64,000 nucleotides of DNA from Haliotis asinina. Its lineage: Eukaryota; Mollusca; Gastropoda; Lepetellida; Haliotidae. The DNA lies in contig NC_090285.1 of the NCBI RefSeq assembly GCF_037392515.1, forward strand, positions 2,669,501 through 2,733,500, given 5' to 3'. How positions within the stretch are numbered: position 1 is the stretch's first letter; every line of letters starts with the position of its first letter. This document shows positions 47,901-63,979 of the stretch, in pieces. The notes beneath the pieces are model-generated. The model was given only the letters and a program-made list of their open reading frames with translations, had not been told where the DNA came from and searched no databases. The position numbers and the translations under genes were made by a program.

Positions 47901-48650
47901 CTATCTCACCAAATATAACGGTGCTGCTGCCTTTGAGATATCAAGACATTTATTTTGAGGTGACCTTTCCGCATCTTCTGTCTAATATTTATATAAGTAA
48001 CCGATGACATCATTCTCAAGCGCCGATATTGTTGTTGCATTGTGCTGGTACTGACGTGCACAAGGGATAATTCAGTTATTATCCGCTCTTTCTTACGTCA
48101 ACATTTCGCTGACAATCTGCATTGACGTCATGCAACGCACAGTAGGGTGGTATGAAAATCGTATATTCTATATCTGGATTTCCCAGTCTGTTGCTCAAAT
48201 ACTCTGCTGTGGCCAATGATAATGAAACATAACAGCTGACGTGTGATATCAGAGGCTGGTGTCAGCAGCTTCTCGGGTTCATCAGTATCCAAGTGCAGGT
48301 TGTTTACAAATGTGAAGGGGTTATTCAAATGTAATACATAGTTACATAACTGATTAATGTTCCACATAGCAAACGACTGCAGACAATGTCAGAGAGGAAA
48401 CTACATTGGGTCTCATTAGTGCCCTCACTGTACGCACTGCAGACAAAAACAAGTTTGCGAGTTTATCAACGTCTCGTAATGTCGCGCGCCCCTGTCCAAT
48501 TAATGTTAACATAACAGAAAGAAATGGTACATTATTCAAAGTACGACAGCTCCTGTAACAAAAGACGTGGAAGTCACCAGGTTTCTCCTCACCTACGGAA
48601 ATGTGTCAAGGCTACGTTTACTACCATGTTTATTTCGCTGACCAGCATGA
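44986..48650. other. No recognisable gene
   Basis: The longest open frame is 45954-46538 (plus, 194 codons). It has no recognisable domain, no clear splice partners and no composition typical of the GH3 exons, so I do not call it a gene. No RNA gene or tandem array was seen. Confidence 0.45.
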
Positions 48651-49788
48651 TTAGTCATACTGACATACACTGAATACACCAATGGCCATCATATTTAGTC
48701 ATACTGACATACACTGAATACACCAATGGCCATCATATTTAGTCATACTGACATACACTGAATACACCAATGGCCATCACATTTAGTCATACTGACATAC
48801 ACTGAATACACCAATGGCCATCATATTTAGTCATACTGACATACACTGAATACACCAATGGCCATCATATTTAGTCATACTGACATACAGTATATACACC
48901 ACTAACCACCATGTTTAGTCAATACTGACATACACTGAATACACCAATGGCCATCATATTTAGTCAGTTCTGACATACAGTATATACACCACTAACCACC
49001 ATGTTTAGTCAGTTCTGACATACAGTATATACACCACTAACCACCATGTTTAGTCATACTGACATACACTGAATACACCAATGGCCATCATATTTAGTCA
49101 TACTGACATACACTGAATACACCAATGGCCATCATATTTAGTCAGTTCTGACATACAGTATATACACCACTAACCACCATGTTTAGTCAATACTGACTTA
49201 AAGTGGATACATCACTAACCACCAAGTTAAGTCAATACTGACATACAGTGTATGCACCACTAACAACCATGTTTAGTCAATACTGACATACAGTGGTTAC
49301 AGTACTAACCACCAAGTTTAGTCAATACTGACATACACTGAATACACCAATGACCACCATGTTTAGTCAATACTGACATACAGTGGATACATCACTAACC
49401 ACCATGTTTAGTCAATACTGACATACAGTGGATACACCACTAACCACCATGTTTAGTCAATACTGACATACAGTGGTTACAGTACTAACCACCATGTTTA
49501 GTCAATACTGACATACACTGAATACAACAATGACCACCATGTTTAGTCAATACTGACATACAGTACTATGGTTTACACCACTAACCTCCATGTTTAGTCA
49601 ATACTGACATACAGTAATAATGCATACAGCACTACCCTCCACGTTTAGTCAATTCTGACATACACTGAATACACCAATGACCACCATGTTTAGTCAATAC
49701 TGACATACAGCGGATACATCACTAACCACCATGTTTAGTCAATACTGACATACAGCGGATACATCACTAACCACCATCTTTGGTCAAT
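48651..49788. repeat. 44/45-bp minisatellite, about 25 copies
   Basis: Units contain 'TACTGACATACACTGAATAC' or its variant 'TACTGACATACAGTGGATAC', joined by 'ACCACCATGTTTAGTCA' or 'GGCCATCATATTTAGTCA'. The left side is dominated by the near-identical 'GGCCATCATATT' type and the right by diverse types, suggesting recent local expansion on the left. Confidence 0.95.
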
Positions 49789-50116
49789 AACAAGACAGTA
49801 ACTAAACTGTCTTCAAGCTATGCCGCTGTGAGAATCTCCACCAAAACATCGCTCTATGTAATATACCAGAAGAGTTCATCCAAGTTGAATGCTATATATT
49901 TGATCCACCAACTTCTAGGAAGCATCGTTTGTTCTACAATGACGGACCAGCCATACGTACGACTATGGCGACTACCAGGGATCCACACATGTTGTACTTG
50001 GACATCGATGGTGATATATTTTCGAATTCTCTGTTTTTGTCTTGGTATTTCAGCTCAGAATGGATCTTAGGCACCACATGTAAGAGGCACAGGTGTGTGA
50101 AGACATACCCATGTTT

Positions 50117-50300
50117 TATGATGGGGTTGAATGGCCTAATGGTTAAAGCGTTCGCTCGCCACGCCGAAGAGTGAGTTAGTGAGTGAGTTTGACTTTACTG
50201 TGCTTTTAGCAATATTCATCCAATATCACTACTGAGAACAGAAACTGGCTTCACACAGTGTACCCATGTAGGGAATCGAACCCGGGTCGAAAGCTTTAAC
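50117..50300. repeat. Two SINE pieces in inverted orientation
   Basis: A plus-strand SINE head (50117-50171, 'AATGGTTAAAGCGTTCGCTC') abuts a minus-strand SINE (about 50172-50300). On the minus strand the latter has 'CCCGGGTTCGATTCC' and 'GCTAAAAGCACAG', with a (TCAC)n-type tail. The join lies in the head of one and the tail of the other. Confidence 0.65.
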
Positions 50301-50733
50301 CTCTATGACTCAATAACTGACATGCATTGATATTTGGTTTACAACGCACCCACTGCAGGGAAAACAATACATACTCATGGTTATAACATAACAAAGTATA
50401 AAATGATACAAAATACGAAAATATTCCCACTTTAACCTACATGAAGGTTTCCTGGATGTTGGCTAGTTGATAATGAACGGCGGGCTCGGGGCGTGTTGGT
50501 GATTACCGCCACAGCTTTGTGTGTAACAAATCAGCTGGCAGGATCACACGTACAGCGACGTGTGTTGTTTAAATGCTAATACATGCTCAAGGTTCTTTTT
50601 CTACAAACTCTATCGACCAGGCCTCATGATACTGTAGTCTTTGATTATAGGTCTCTGTTTGAGATATGAAAGTAACAGACACGATCTACGTTGGCCACGC
50701 ACTGCAAGTGCTCATATCACACGAATCCTTACA
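50301..50733. other. No recognisable gene
   Basis: Unique-looking sequence between the SINE pair and the large satellite; no coding region or RNA gene is seen. Confidence 0.5.
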
Positions 50734-51174
50734 CACATCAATATCTGGAACTACCGTATATATCATACACACATCAATATCTGGAACTACCGTACATATC
50801 ATACACACATCAACATATTGAACTACCATGTGTATCATACACACATCGACATGTTGAACTACCATGTGTATCATACACACATCAACATGTGGAACTACCA
50901 TATATATCATACACACATCAACATGTGGAACTACCATATATATCATACACACATCAACATGTGGAACTACCATATATATCATACACATATCAACATGTGG
51001 AACTGTCATATGCATCATACACATATCAACATGTGGAACTACCATATGTATCATACACACATCAACATGTGGAACTACCATATATATCATACACACATCA
51101 ACATGTGGAACTACCATATATATCATACACACATCAACATGTGGAACTACCATATATATCATACACACATCAAC

Positions 51175-54100
51175 ATGTGGAGATACCATACACATCATAC
51201 ACACATCAACATGTGGAACTACCATATGTATCATACACACATCAACATGTGGAACTACCATATGCATCATACACACATCAACATGTGGAACTACCATATG
51301 TATCATACACACATCAACATGTAGAACTACCATATATATCATACACATATCAACATATGGAACTACCATATATGTCATACACACATCAACATGTGGAACT
51401 ACCATATGTATCATACACACATCAACATGTGGAACTACCATATATATCATACACATATCAACATGTTGAACTAAAATATATATCAAACACACATCGACAT
51501 ATTGAACTACCATTTATATAAAACACACACCGACATATTGAACTACCATGTGTATCAAACACACATCGACATATTGAACTACCATATATATCAAACAAAC
51601 ATCGACACATTGAACTACCATGTGTATCAAACACACATCGACAAATTGAACTAAAATATATATCATACACACATCAACATGTGGAACTGCCATATATATC
51701 AAACACACATCAACATGTCGAACTACCATACATATCATACACACATCAACATGTGGAACTACCATATATATCATACACACATCAACATGTGGAACTACCA
51801 TATATATCATACACACATCAACATGTGGAACTGCCATATGTATCATACACACATCAACATGTGGAACTACCATATGAATCATACACACATCAACATGTGG
51901 AACTACCATATACATCAAACACACATCGACATGTGGAACGACCATACATATCATACACACATCAACATGTGGAACTACCATATATATCATACACACATCA
52001 ACATGTGGAGCTACCATATATATCATACACACATCAACATGTGGAACTACCATATGTATCATACACACATCAACATGTGGAACTACCATATATATCATAC
52101 GCATATCAACATGTGAAACTACCATATACATCATACACACATCGACATATTGAACTGCCATATGTATCATACACACATCAACATGTGGAACTACCATATG
52201 TATCATACACACATCAACATGTGGAACTACCATACGAATCATACACACATCAACATGAGGAACTACCATATATATCATACACACATCAACATGTGGAACT
52301 ACCATACGTATCATACACACATCAACATGTGGAACTACCATATATATCATACACACATCAACATGTGGAACTACCATACGTATCATACACACATCAACAT
52401 GTGGAACTACCATATGTATCATACACACATCGACATATTGAACTGCCATATGTATCATACACACATCAACATGTGGAACTACCATATGTATCATACACAC
52501 ATCAACATGTGGAACTACCATATACATCAAACACACATCGACATGTGGAACCACCACACATATCATACACACATCAACATGTGGAACTACCATATATATC
52601 ATACACACATCAACATGTGGAGCTACCATACATATCATACACACATCAACATGTGGAACTACCATATGTATCATACACACATCAACATGTGGAACTACCA
52701 TATATATCATACGCATATCAACATGTGAAACTACCACATGTATCATACACACATCAACATGTGGAGCTACCATACATATCATACACACATCAACATGTGG
52801 AACTACCATACGTATCATACACACATCAACATGTGGAACTACCATATCTATCAAACACACATCAACATGTGGAACTACCATACGTATCATACACACATCA
52901 ACATGTGGAGCTACCATATATATCACACACATCAACATGTGGAACTACCACATATATCATACACACATCAACATGTGGAACTACCATACGTATCATACAC
53001 ACATCAACATGTGGAACTACGATATGTATCATACACACATCAACATGTGGAGCTACCATACATATCATACACACATCAACATGTGGAACTACCATATGTA
53101 TCATACACACATCAACATGTAGAACTACCATATGTATCATACACATATCAACATGTGGAACTACCATATATATCATACACACATCAACATGTGGAACTAC
53201 CATATGTATCATACACACATCAACATGTGGAACTACCATATATATCATACACATATCAACATGTTGAACTAAAATATATATCAAACACACATCGACATAT
53301 TGAACGACCATGTGTATCAAACACACATCGACATATTGAACTACCATATATATCAAACAAACATCGACACATTGAACTACCATGTGTATCAAACACACAT
53401 CGACAAATTGAACTAAAATATATATCATACACACATCAACATATGGAAGTGCCACATATGTCAAACACACATCAACATGTCGAACTACCATACAAATCAT
53501 ACACACATCAACATGTGGAACTACCATATATATCATACACACATCAACATGTGGAACTACCACATATATCATACACACATCAACATGTGGAATTGCCATA
53601 TGTATCATACACACATCAACATGTGGAACTACCATATGTATCATACACACATCAACATGTGGAACTACCATATATATCAAACACACATCGACATGTGGAA
53701 CGACCATACATATCATACACACATCAACATGTGGAACTACCATATATATCATACACACATCAACATGTGGAGCTACCATACATATCATACACACATCAAC
53801 ATGTGGAACTACCATATGTATCATACACACATCAACATGTAGAACTACGATATATATCATACGCATATCAACATGTGAAACTACCATATACATCATACAC
53901 ACATCAACATGTGGAACTACCATACATATCATACACACATCAACATGTGGAACTACCATACGTATCATACACACATCAACATGTGGAACTACCATATATA
54001 TCATACACACATCAACATGTGGAACTACCATACGTATCATACACACATCGACATGTGGAGCTACCATATATATCACACACATCAACATGTGGAACTACCA

Positions 54101-57100
54101 CATATATCATACACACATCAACATGTGGAACTACCATACGTATCATACACACATCAACATGTGGAACTACCATATGTATCATACACACATCGACATATTG
54201 AACTGCCATGTGCATCATACACACATCAACATGTGGAGATACCATACACATCATACACACATCAACATGTGGAACTACCATATGTATCATACACACATCA
54301 ACATGTGGAACTACCATATGCATCATACACACATCAACATGTGGAACTACCATATGTATCATACACACATCAACATGTAGAACTACCATATATATCATAC
54401 ACATATCAACATATGGAACTACCATATATGTCATACACACATCAACATGTGGAACTACCATATGTATCATACACACATCAACATGTGGAACTACCATATA
54501 TATCATACACATATCAACATGTTGAACTAAAATATATATCAAACACACATCGACATATTGAACTACCATTTATATAAAACACACACCGACATATTGAACT
54601 ACCATGTGCATCAAACACACATCGACATATTGAACTACCATATATATCAAACAAACATCGACACATTGAACTACCATGTGTATCAAACACACATCGACAA
54701 ATTGAACTAAAATATATATCATACACACATCAACATGTGGAACTGCCATATATATCAAACACACATCAACATGTCGAACTACCATACATATCATACACAC
54801 ATCAACATGTGGAACTACCATATATATCATACACACATCAACATGTGGAACTACCATATATATCATACACACATCAACATGTGGAACTGCCATATGTATC
54901 ATACACACATCAACATGTGGAACTACCATATGAATCATACACACATCAACATGTGGAACTACCATATACATCAAACACACATCGACATGTGGAACGACCA
55001 TACATATCATACACACATCAACATGTGGAACTACCATATATATCATACACACATCAACATGTGGAGCTACCATATATATCATACACACATCAACATGTGG
55101 AACTACCATATGTATCATACACACATCAACATGTGGAACTACCATATATATCATACGCATATCAACATGTGAAACTACCATATACATCATACACACATCG
55201 ACATATTGAACTGCCATATGTATCATACACACATCAACATGTGGAACTACCATATGTATCATACACACATCAACATGTGGAACTACCATACGAATCATAC
55301 ACACATCAACATGAGGAACTACCATATATATCATACACACATCAACATGTGGAACTACCATACGTATCATACACACATCAACATGTGGAACTACCATATA
55401 TATCATACACACATCAACATGTGGAACTACCATACGTATCATACACACATCAACATGTGGAACTACCATATGTATCATACACACATCGACATATTGAACT
55501 GCCATATGTATCATACACACATCAACATGTGGAACTACCATATGTATCATACACACATCAACATGTGGAACTACCATATACATCAAACACACATCGACAT
55601 GTGGAACCACCACACATATCATACACACATCAACATGTGGAACTACCATATATATCATACACACATCAACATGTGGAGCTACCATACATATCATACACAC
55701 ATCAACATGTGGAACTACCATATGTATCATACACACATCAACATGTGGAACTACCATATATATCATACGCATATCAACATGTGAAACTACCACATGTATC
55801 ATACACACATCAACATGTGGAGCTACCATACATATCATACACACATCAACATGTGGAACTACCATACGTATCATACACACATCAACATGTGGAACTACCA
55901 TATCTATCAAACACACATCAACATGTGGAACTACCATACGTATCATACACACATCAACATGTGGAGCTACCATATATATCACACACATCAACATGTGGAA
56001 CTACCACATATATCATACACACATCAACATGTGGAACTACCATACGTATCATACACACATCAACATGTGGAACTACGATATGTATCATACACACATCAAC
56101 ATGTGGAGCTACCATACATATCATACACACATCAACATGTGGAACTACCATATGTATCATACACACATCAACATGTAGAACTACCATATGTATCATACAC
56201 ATATCAACATGTGGAACTACCATATATATCATACACACATCAACATGTGGAACTACCATATGTATCATACACACATCAACATGTGGAACTACCATATATA
56301 TCATACACATATCAACATGTTGAACTAAAATATATATCAAACACACATCGACATATTGAACGACCATGTGTATCAAACACACATCGACATATTGAACTAC
56401 CATATATATCAAACAAACATCGACACATTGAACTACCATGTGTATCAAACACACATCGACAAATTGAACTAAAATATATATCATACACACATCAACATAT
56501 GGAACTACCATATATATCATACACACATCAACATGTGGAACTACCACATATATCATACACACATCAACATGTGGAATTGCCATATGTATCATACACACAT
56601 CAACATGTGGAACTACCATATGTATCATACACACATCAACATGTGGAACTACCATATACATCAAACACACATCGACATGTGGAACGACCATACATATCAT
56701 ACACACATCAACATGTGGAACTACCATATATATCATACACACATCAACATGTGGAGCTACCATACATATCATACACACATCAACATGTGGAACTACCATA
56801 TGTATCATACACACATCAACATGTAGAACTACGATATATATCATACGCATATCAACATGTGAAACTACCATATACATCATACACACATCAACATGTGGAA
56901 CTACCATACATATCATACACACATCAACATGTGGAACTACCATACGTATCATACACACATCAACATGTGGAACTACCATATATATCATACACACATCAAC
57001 ATGTGGAACTACCATACGTATCATACACACATCGACATGTGGAGCTACCATATATATCACACACATCAACATGTGGAACTACCACATATATCATACACAC

Positions 57101-57215
57101 ATCAACATGTGGAACTACCATACGTATCATACACACATCAACATGTGGAACTACCATATGTATCATACACACATCAACATGTGGAACGACCATATATGTC
57201 ATACACACATCAACA
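51175..57215. repeat. 3056-bp higher-order repeat, two copies
   Basis: Within the satellite, a block of 85 units (85 x 36 minus two 2-bp losses = 3056 bp) starting near 51175 is repeated from about 54231. The first 2.2 kb is almost identical base for base. The second copy lacks two units (72 bp) near 56500, after which the offset becomes 2984. Confidence 0.85.
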
Positions 57216-60200
57216 TGTGGAGGTACCATACATATCATACACACATCAACATGTGGAACTACCGCACCTATCAAACACACATCAACATGTGGAACTACCA
57301 TATATATCATACACACATCAACATGTTTAACTACCACATATATCATACACACATCAACATGTGGAACTACCATATACATCATACACACATCAACATGTGG
57401 AACTACCATACGTATCATACACACATCAACATGTGGAGCTACCATATATATCACACACATCAACATGTGGAACTACCACATATATCATACACACATCAAC
57501 ATGTGGAACTACCATGCGTATCATACACACATCAACATGTGGAACTACCATACGTATCATACACACATCGACATATTGAACTGCCATGTGTATCATACAC
57601 ACATCAACATGTGGAACTACCATATGTATCATACACACATCAACATGTGGAACTACCACATATATCATACACACATCAACATGTGGAACTACCATACGTG
57701 TCATACACACATCAACATGTGGAACTACCATATATATCATACACACATCAACATGTGGAGCTACCATACACATCATACACACATCAACATGTGGAAATAC
57801 CATACATATCATACACACATCAACATGTGGAACTACCATATACATCATACACACATCAACATGTGGAACTACCATACGTATCATACACACATCAACATGT
57901 GGAACTACCACATATATCATACACACATCAACATGTGGAACTACCACATATATCATACACACATCAACATGTGGAACTACCATATACATCATACACACAT
58001 CAACATGTGGAACTACCACATATATCATACACACATCAACATGTGGAACTACCATGTACATCATTCACACATCAACATGTGGAACTACCATACATATCAT
58101 ACACACATCAACATGTGGAACTACCACATACATCATACACACATCAACATGTGGAACTACCATATACAATCATACACACATCAACATGTGGAACTACCAC
58201 ATACATCATACACACATCAACATGTGGAACTACCACACATATCATACACACATCAACATCTGGAACTAACATGTGCATCATATACACATCAACATGTGGA
58301 ACTACCATCTAAATCATACACACATCAACATCTGGAACTACCATATATATCATACACACATCAACATGTGGAACTACCACATATATCAAACACACATCGA
58401 CATATTGAACTACCATGTGTATCAAACACACATCGACAAATTGAACTAAAATATATATCATACACACATCAACATATGGAACTGCCATATATGTCACACA
58501 CACATCAACATGTCGAACTACCATACATATCATACACACATCAACAGGTGGAACTACCATACATGTCATACACACATCAACATGTGGAACTACCATATAT
58601 ATCATACACACATCAACATGTGGAACTGCCATATGGATCATACACACATCAACATGTGGAACTACCATATGTATCATACACACATCAACATGTGGAACGA
58701 CCATATATGTCATACACACATCAACATGTGGAGGTACCATACATATCATACACACATCAACATGTGGAACTACCGCACCTATCAAACACACATCAACATG
58801 TGGAACTACCATATATATCATACACACATCAACATGTTTAACTACCACATATATCATACACACATCAACATGTGGAACTACCATATACATCATACACACA
58901 TCAACATGTGGAACTACCATACGTATCATACACACATCAACATGTGGAGCTACCATATATATCACACACATCAACATGTGGAACTACCACATATATCATA
59001 CACACATCAACATGTGGAACTACCACATATATCATACACACATCAACATGTGGAACTACCATACGTATCATACACACATCAACATGTGGAACTACCATAC
59101 GTATCATACACACATCGACATATTGAACTGCCATGTGTATCATACACACATCAACATGTGGAACTACCATATGTATCATACACACATCAGCATGTGGAAC
59201 TACCACATATATCATACACACATCAACATGTGGAACTACCATACGTGTCATACACACATCAACATGTGGAACTACCATATATATCATACACACATCAACA
59301 TGTGGAGCTACCATACACATCATACACACATCAACATGTGGAAATACCATACGTATCATACACACATCAACATGTGGAACTACCATATACATCATACACA
59401 CATCAACATGTGGAACTACCATACGTATCATACACACATCAACATGTGGAGCTACCATGTATATCACACACATCAACAAGTGGAATTACCACATATATCA
59501 TACACACATCAACATGTGGAACTACCATACGCATCATACACACATCAACATGTGGAACTACCATATATGTCATACACACATCGACATATTGAACTGCCAT
59601 GTGTATCATACACACATCAACATGTGGAACTACCATATGTATCATACACACATCAACATGTGGAACTACCACATATATCATACACACATCAACATGTGGA
59701 ACTACCATACGTATCATACACACATCAACATGTGGAACTACCATATACATCATACACACATCAACATGTGGAGCTACCATACACATCATACACACATCAA
59801 CATGTGGAACTACCATACGTATCATACACACATAAACATGTGGAACTACCATATATATCATACACACATCAACATGTGGAACTACCATACGTATCATACA
59901 CACATCAACATGTGGAACTACCACATATATCATACACACATCAACATGTGGAACTACCACATATATCATGCACACATCAACATGTGGAACTACCATATAC
60001 ATCATACACACATCAACATGTGCAACAACCACATACATCATACACACATCAACATGTGGAACTACCATGTACATCATTCACACATCAACATGTGGAACTA
60101 CCATACATATCATACACACATCAACATGTGGAACTACCACATACATCATACACACATCAACATGTGGAACTACCATATACAATCATACACACATCAACAT

Positions 60201-60448
60201 GTGGAACTACCACATACATCATACACACATCAACATGTGGAACTACCACACATATCATACACACATCAACATCTGGAACTAACATGTGCATCATATACAC
60301 ATCAACATGTGGAACAACCTTTTAAATCATACACACATCAACATCTGGAACTACCATATATATCATACACACATCAACATGTGGAACTACCACATATATC
60401 AAACACACATCGACATATTGAACTACCATGTGTATCAAACACACATCG

Positions 60449-63400
60449 ACAAATTGAACTAAAATATATATCATACACACATCAACATATGGAACTGCCA
60501 TACATGTCATACACACATCAACATGTCGAACTACCATACATATCATACACACATCAACATGTGGAACTACCATATATGTCATACACACATCAACATGTGG
60601 AACTACCATATATATCATACACACATCAACATGTGGAACTGCCATATGGATCATACACACATCAACATGTGGAACTACCATATGTATCATACACACATCA
60701 ACATGTGGAACTACCATATATGTCATACACACATCAACATGTGGAGGTACCATACATATCATACACACATCAACATGTGGAACTACCGCACCTATCAAAC
60801 ACACATCAACATGTGGAACTACCATATATATCATACACACATCAACATGTTTAACTACCACATATATCATACACACATCAACATGTCGAACTACCATGTG
60901 TATCATACACACATCAACATGTGGAACTACCATATATATCACACACATCAACATATCGAACTACCATACGTATCATACACACATCAACATGTGGAGCTAA
61001 TATATATATATCAAACATACATCAACATGTGGAACTACCATATGTATCATACACACATCAACATATGGAACTGCCATACGTATCATACACACATCAACAT
61101 GTGGAACTACCATATATATCATACACACATCAACATGTAGAACTACCATATATATCATACACACATCAACATGTGGAACCACCATATATATCATACACAC
61201 ATCAACATGTGGAGACACCATACACATCAAACACACATCAACATGTGGAACTACCATATGTATCATACACACATCAACATGTGGAACTACCATATGTATC
61301 ATACACACATCAACATGTGGAACTACCACACATATCATACACACATCAACATGTGGAACTACCATATACATCATACACACATCAACATGTGGAACTACCA
61401 TATGTATCATACACACATCAACATGTGGAACTACCATACGTATCATACACATATCAACATGTGGAACTAAAATATATATCAAACACACATCGACATATGG
61501 AACTACCATTTATATCAAACACACACCGACATTTTGAACTACCATGTGTATCAAACACACATCGACATATTGAACTACCATATATATCAAACAAACATCG
61601 ACACATTGAACTACCATGTGTATCAAACACACATCAACAAATTGAACTAAAATATATATCATACACACATCAACATATGGAACTGCCATATATGTCATAC
61701 ACACATCAACATGTCGAACTACCATACATATCATACACACATCAACATGTGGAACTACCATATATGTCATACACACATCAACATGTGGAACTACCATATA
61801 TATCATACACACATCAACATGTGGAACTGCCATATGGATCATACACACATCAACATGTGGAACTACCATATGTATCATACACACATCAACATGTGGAGGT
61901 ACCATACATATCATACACACATCAACATGTGGAACTACCGCACCTATCAAACACACATCAACATGTGGAACTACCATATATATCATACACACATCAACAT
62001 GTTTAACTACCACATATATCATACACACATCAACATGTCGAACTACCATGTGTATCATACACACATCAACATGTGGAACTACCATATGTATCACACACAT
62101 CAACATATCGAACTACCATACGTATCATACACACATCAACATGTGGAGCTAATATATATATATCAAACATACATCAACATGTGGAACTACCATATGTATC
62201 ATACACACATCAACATATGGAACTGCCATACGTATCATACACACATCAACATGTGGAACTACCATATATATCATACACACATCAACATGTAGAACTACCA
62301 TATATATCATACACACATCAACATGTGGAACCACCATATATATCAAACACACATCAACATGTGGAGACACCATACACATCAAACACACATCAACATGTGG
62401 AACTACCATATGTATCATACACACATCAACATGTGGAACTACCATATGTATCATACACACATCAACATGTGGAACTACCACACATATCATACACACATCA
62501 ACATGTGGAACTACCATATACATCATACACACATCAACATGTGGAACTACCATATGTATCATACACACATCAACATGTGGAACTACCATACGTATCATAC
62601 ACATATCAACATGTGGAACTAAAATATATATCAAACACACATCGACATATGGAACTACCATTTATATCAAACACACACCGACATTTTGAACTACCATGTG
62701 TATCAAACACACATCGACATATTGAACTACCATATATATCAAACAAACATCGACACATTGAACTACCATGTGTATCAAACACACATCAACAAATTGAACT
62801 AAAATATATATCATACACACATCAACATATGGAACTGCCATATATGTCATACACACATCAACATGTCGAACTACCATACATATCATACACACATCAACAT
62901 GTGGAACTACCATATATGTCATACACACATCAACATGTGGAACTACCATATATATCATACACACATCAACATGTGGAACTGCCATATGGATCATACACAC
63001 ATCAACATGTGGAACTACCATATGTATCATACACACATCAACATGTGGAACTACCATATATGTCATACACACATCAACATGTGGAGGTACCATACATATC
63101 ATACACACATCAACATGTGGAACTACCGCACCTATCAAACACACATCAACATGTGGAACTACCATATATATCATACACACATCAACATGTTTAACTACCA
63201 CATATATCATACACACATCAACATGTCGAACTACCATGTGTATCATACACACATCAACATGTTTAACTACCACATATACCATACACACATCAACATATCG
63301 AACTACCATACGTATCATACACACATCAACATGTGGAGCTAATATATATATATCAAACATACATCAACATGTGGAACTACCATATGTATCATACACACAT

Positions 63401-63979
63401 CAACATATGGAACTGCCATACGTATCATACACACATCAACATGTGGAACTACCATATATATCATACACACATCAACATGTAGAACTACCATATATATCAT
63501 ACACACATCAACATGTGGAACCACCATATATATCATACACACATCAACATGTGGAGACACCATACACATCAAACACACATCAACATGTAGAACTACCATA
63601 TGTATCATACACACATCAACATGTGGAACTACCATATGTATCATACACACATCAACATGTGGAACTACCACACATATCATACACACATCAACATGTGGAA
63701 CTACCATATACATCATACACACATCAACATGTGGAACTACCATATGTATCATACACACATCAACATGTGGAACTACCATACGTATCATACACATATCAAC
63801 ATGTGGAACTAAAATATATATCAAACACACATCGACATATGGAACTACCATTTATATCAAACACACACCGACCTTTTGAACTACCATGTGTATCAAACAC
63901 ACATCGACATATTGAACTACCATATATATCAAACAAACATCGACACATTGAACTACCATGTGTATCAAACACACATCAA
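60449..63979. repeat. 1.15-1.19-kb higher-order repeat, three copies
   Basis: A landmark group of variant units (ACAAATTGAACTAAAATATA) occurs at 60449, 61637, 62789 and 63979, giving blocks of 1188, 1152 and 1190 bp with closely matching internal variant order. The 1190-bp block carries one extra unit of the 'TTTAACTACCACATATA' type. Confidence 0.85.

Noticed and set aside
55794-58841. 1015-codon open frame and many other long frames on both strands from 50.7 to 64 kb
   Set aside because: They follow directly from a stop-free 36-bp satellite unit whose length is a multiple of three. Overlapping frames on both strands are equally long and no non-repetitive coding sequence is attached.
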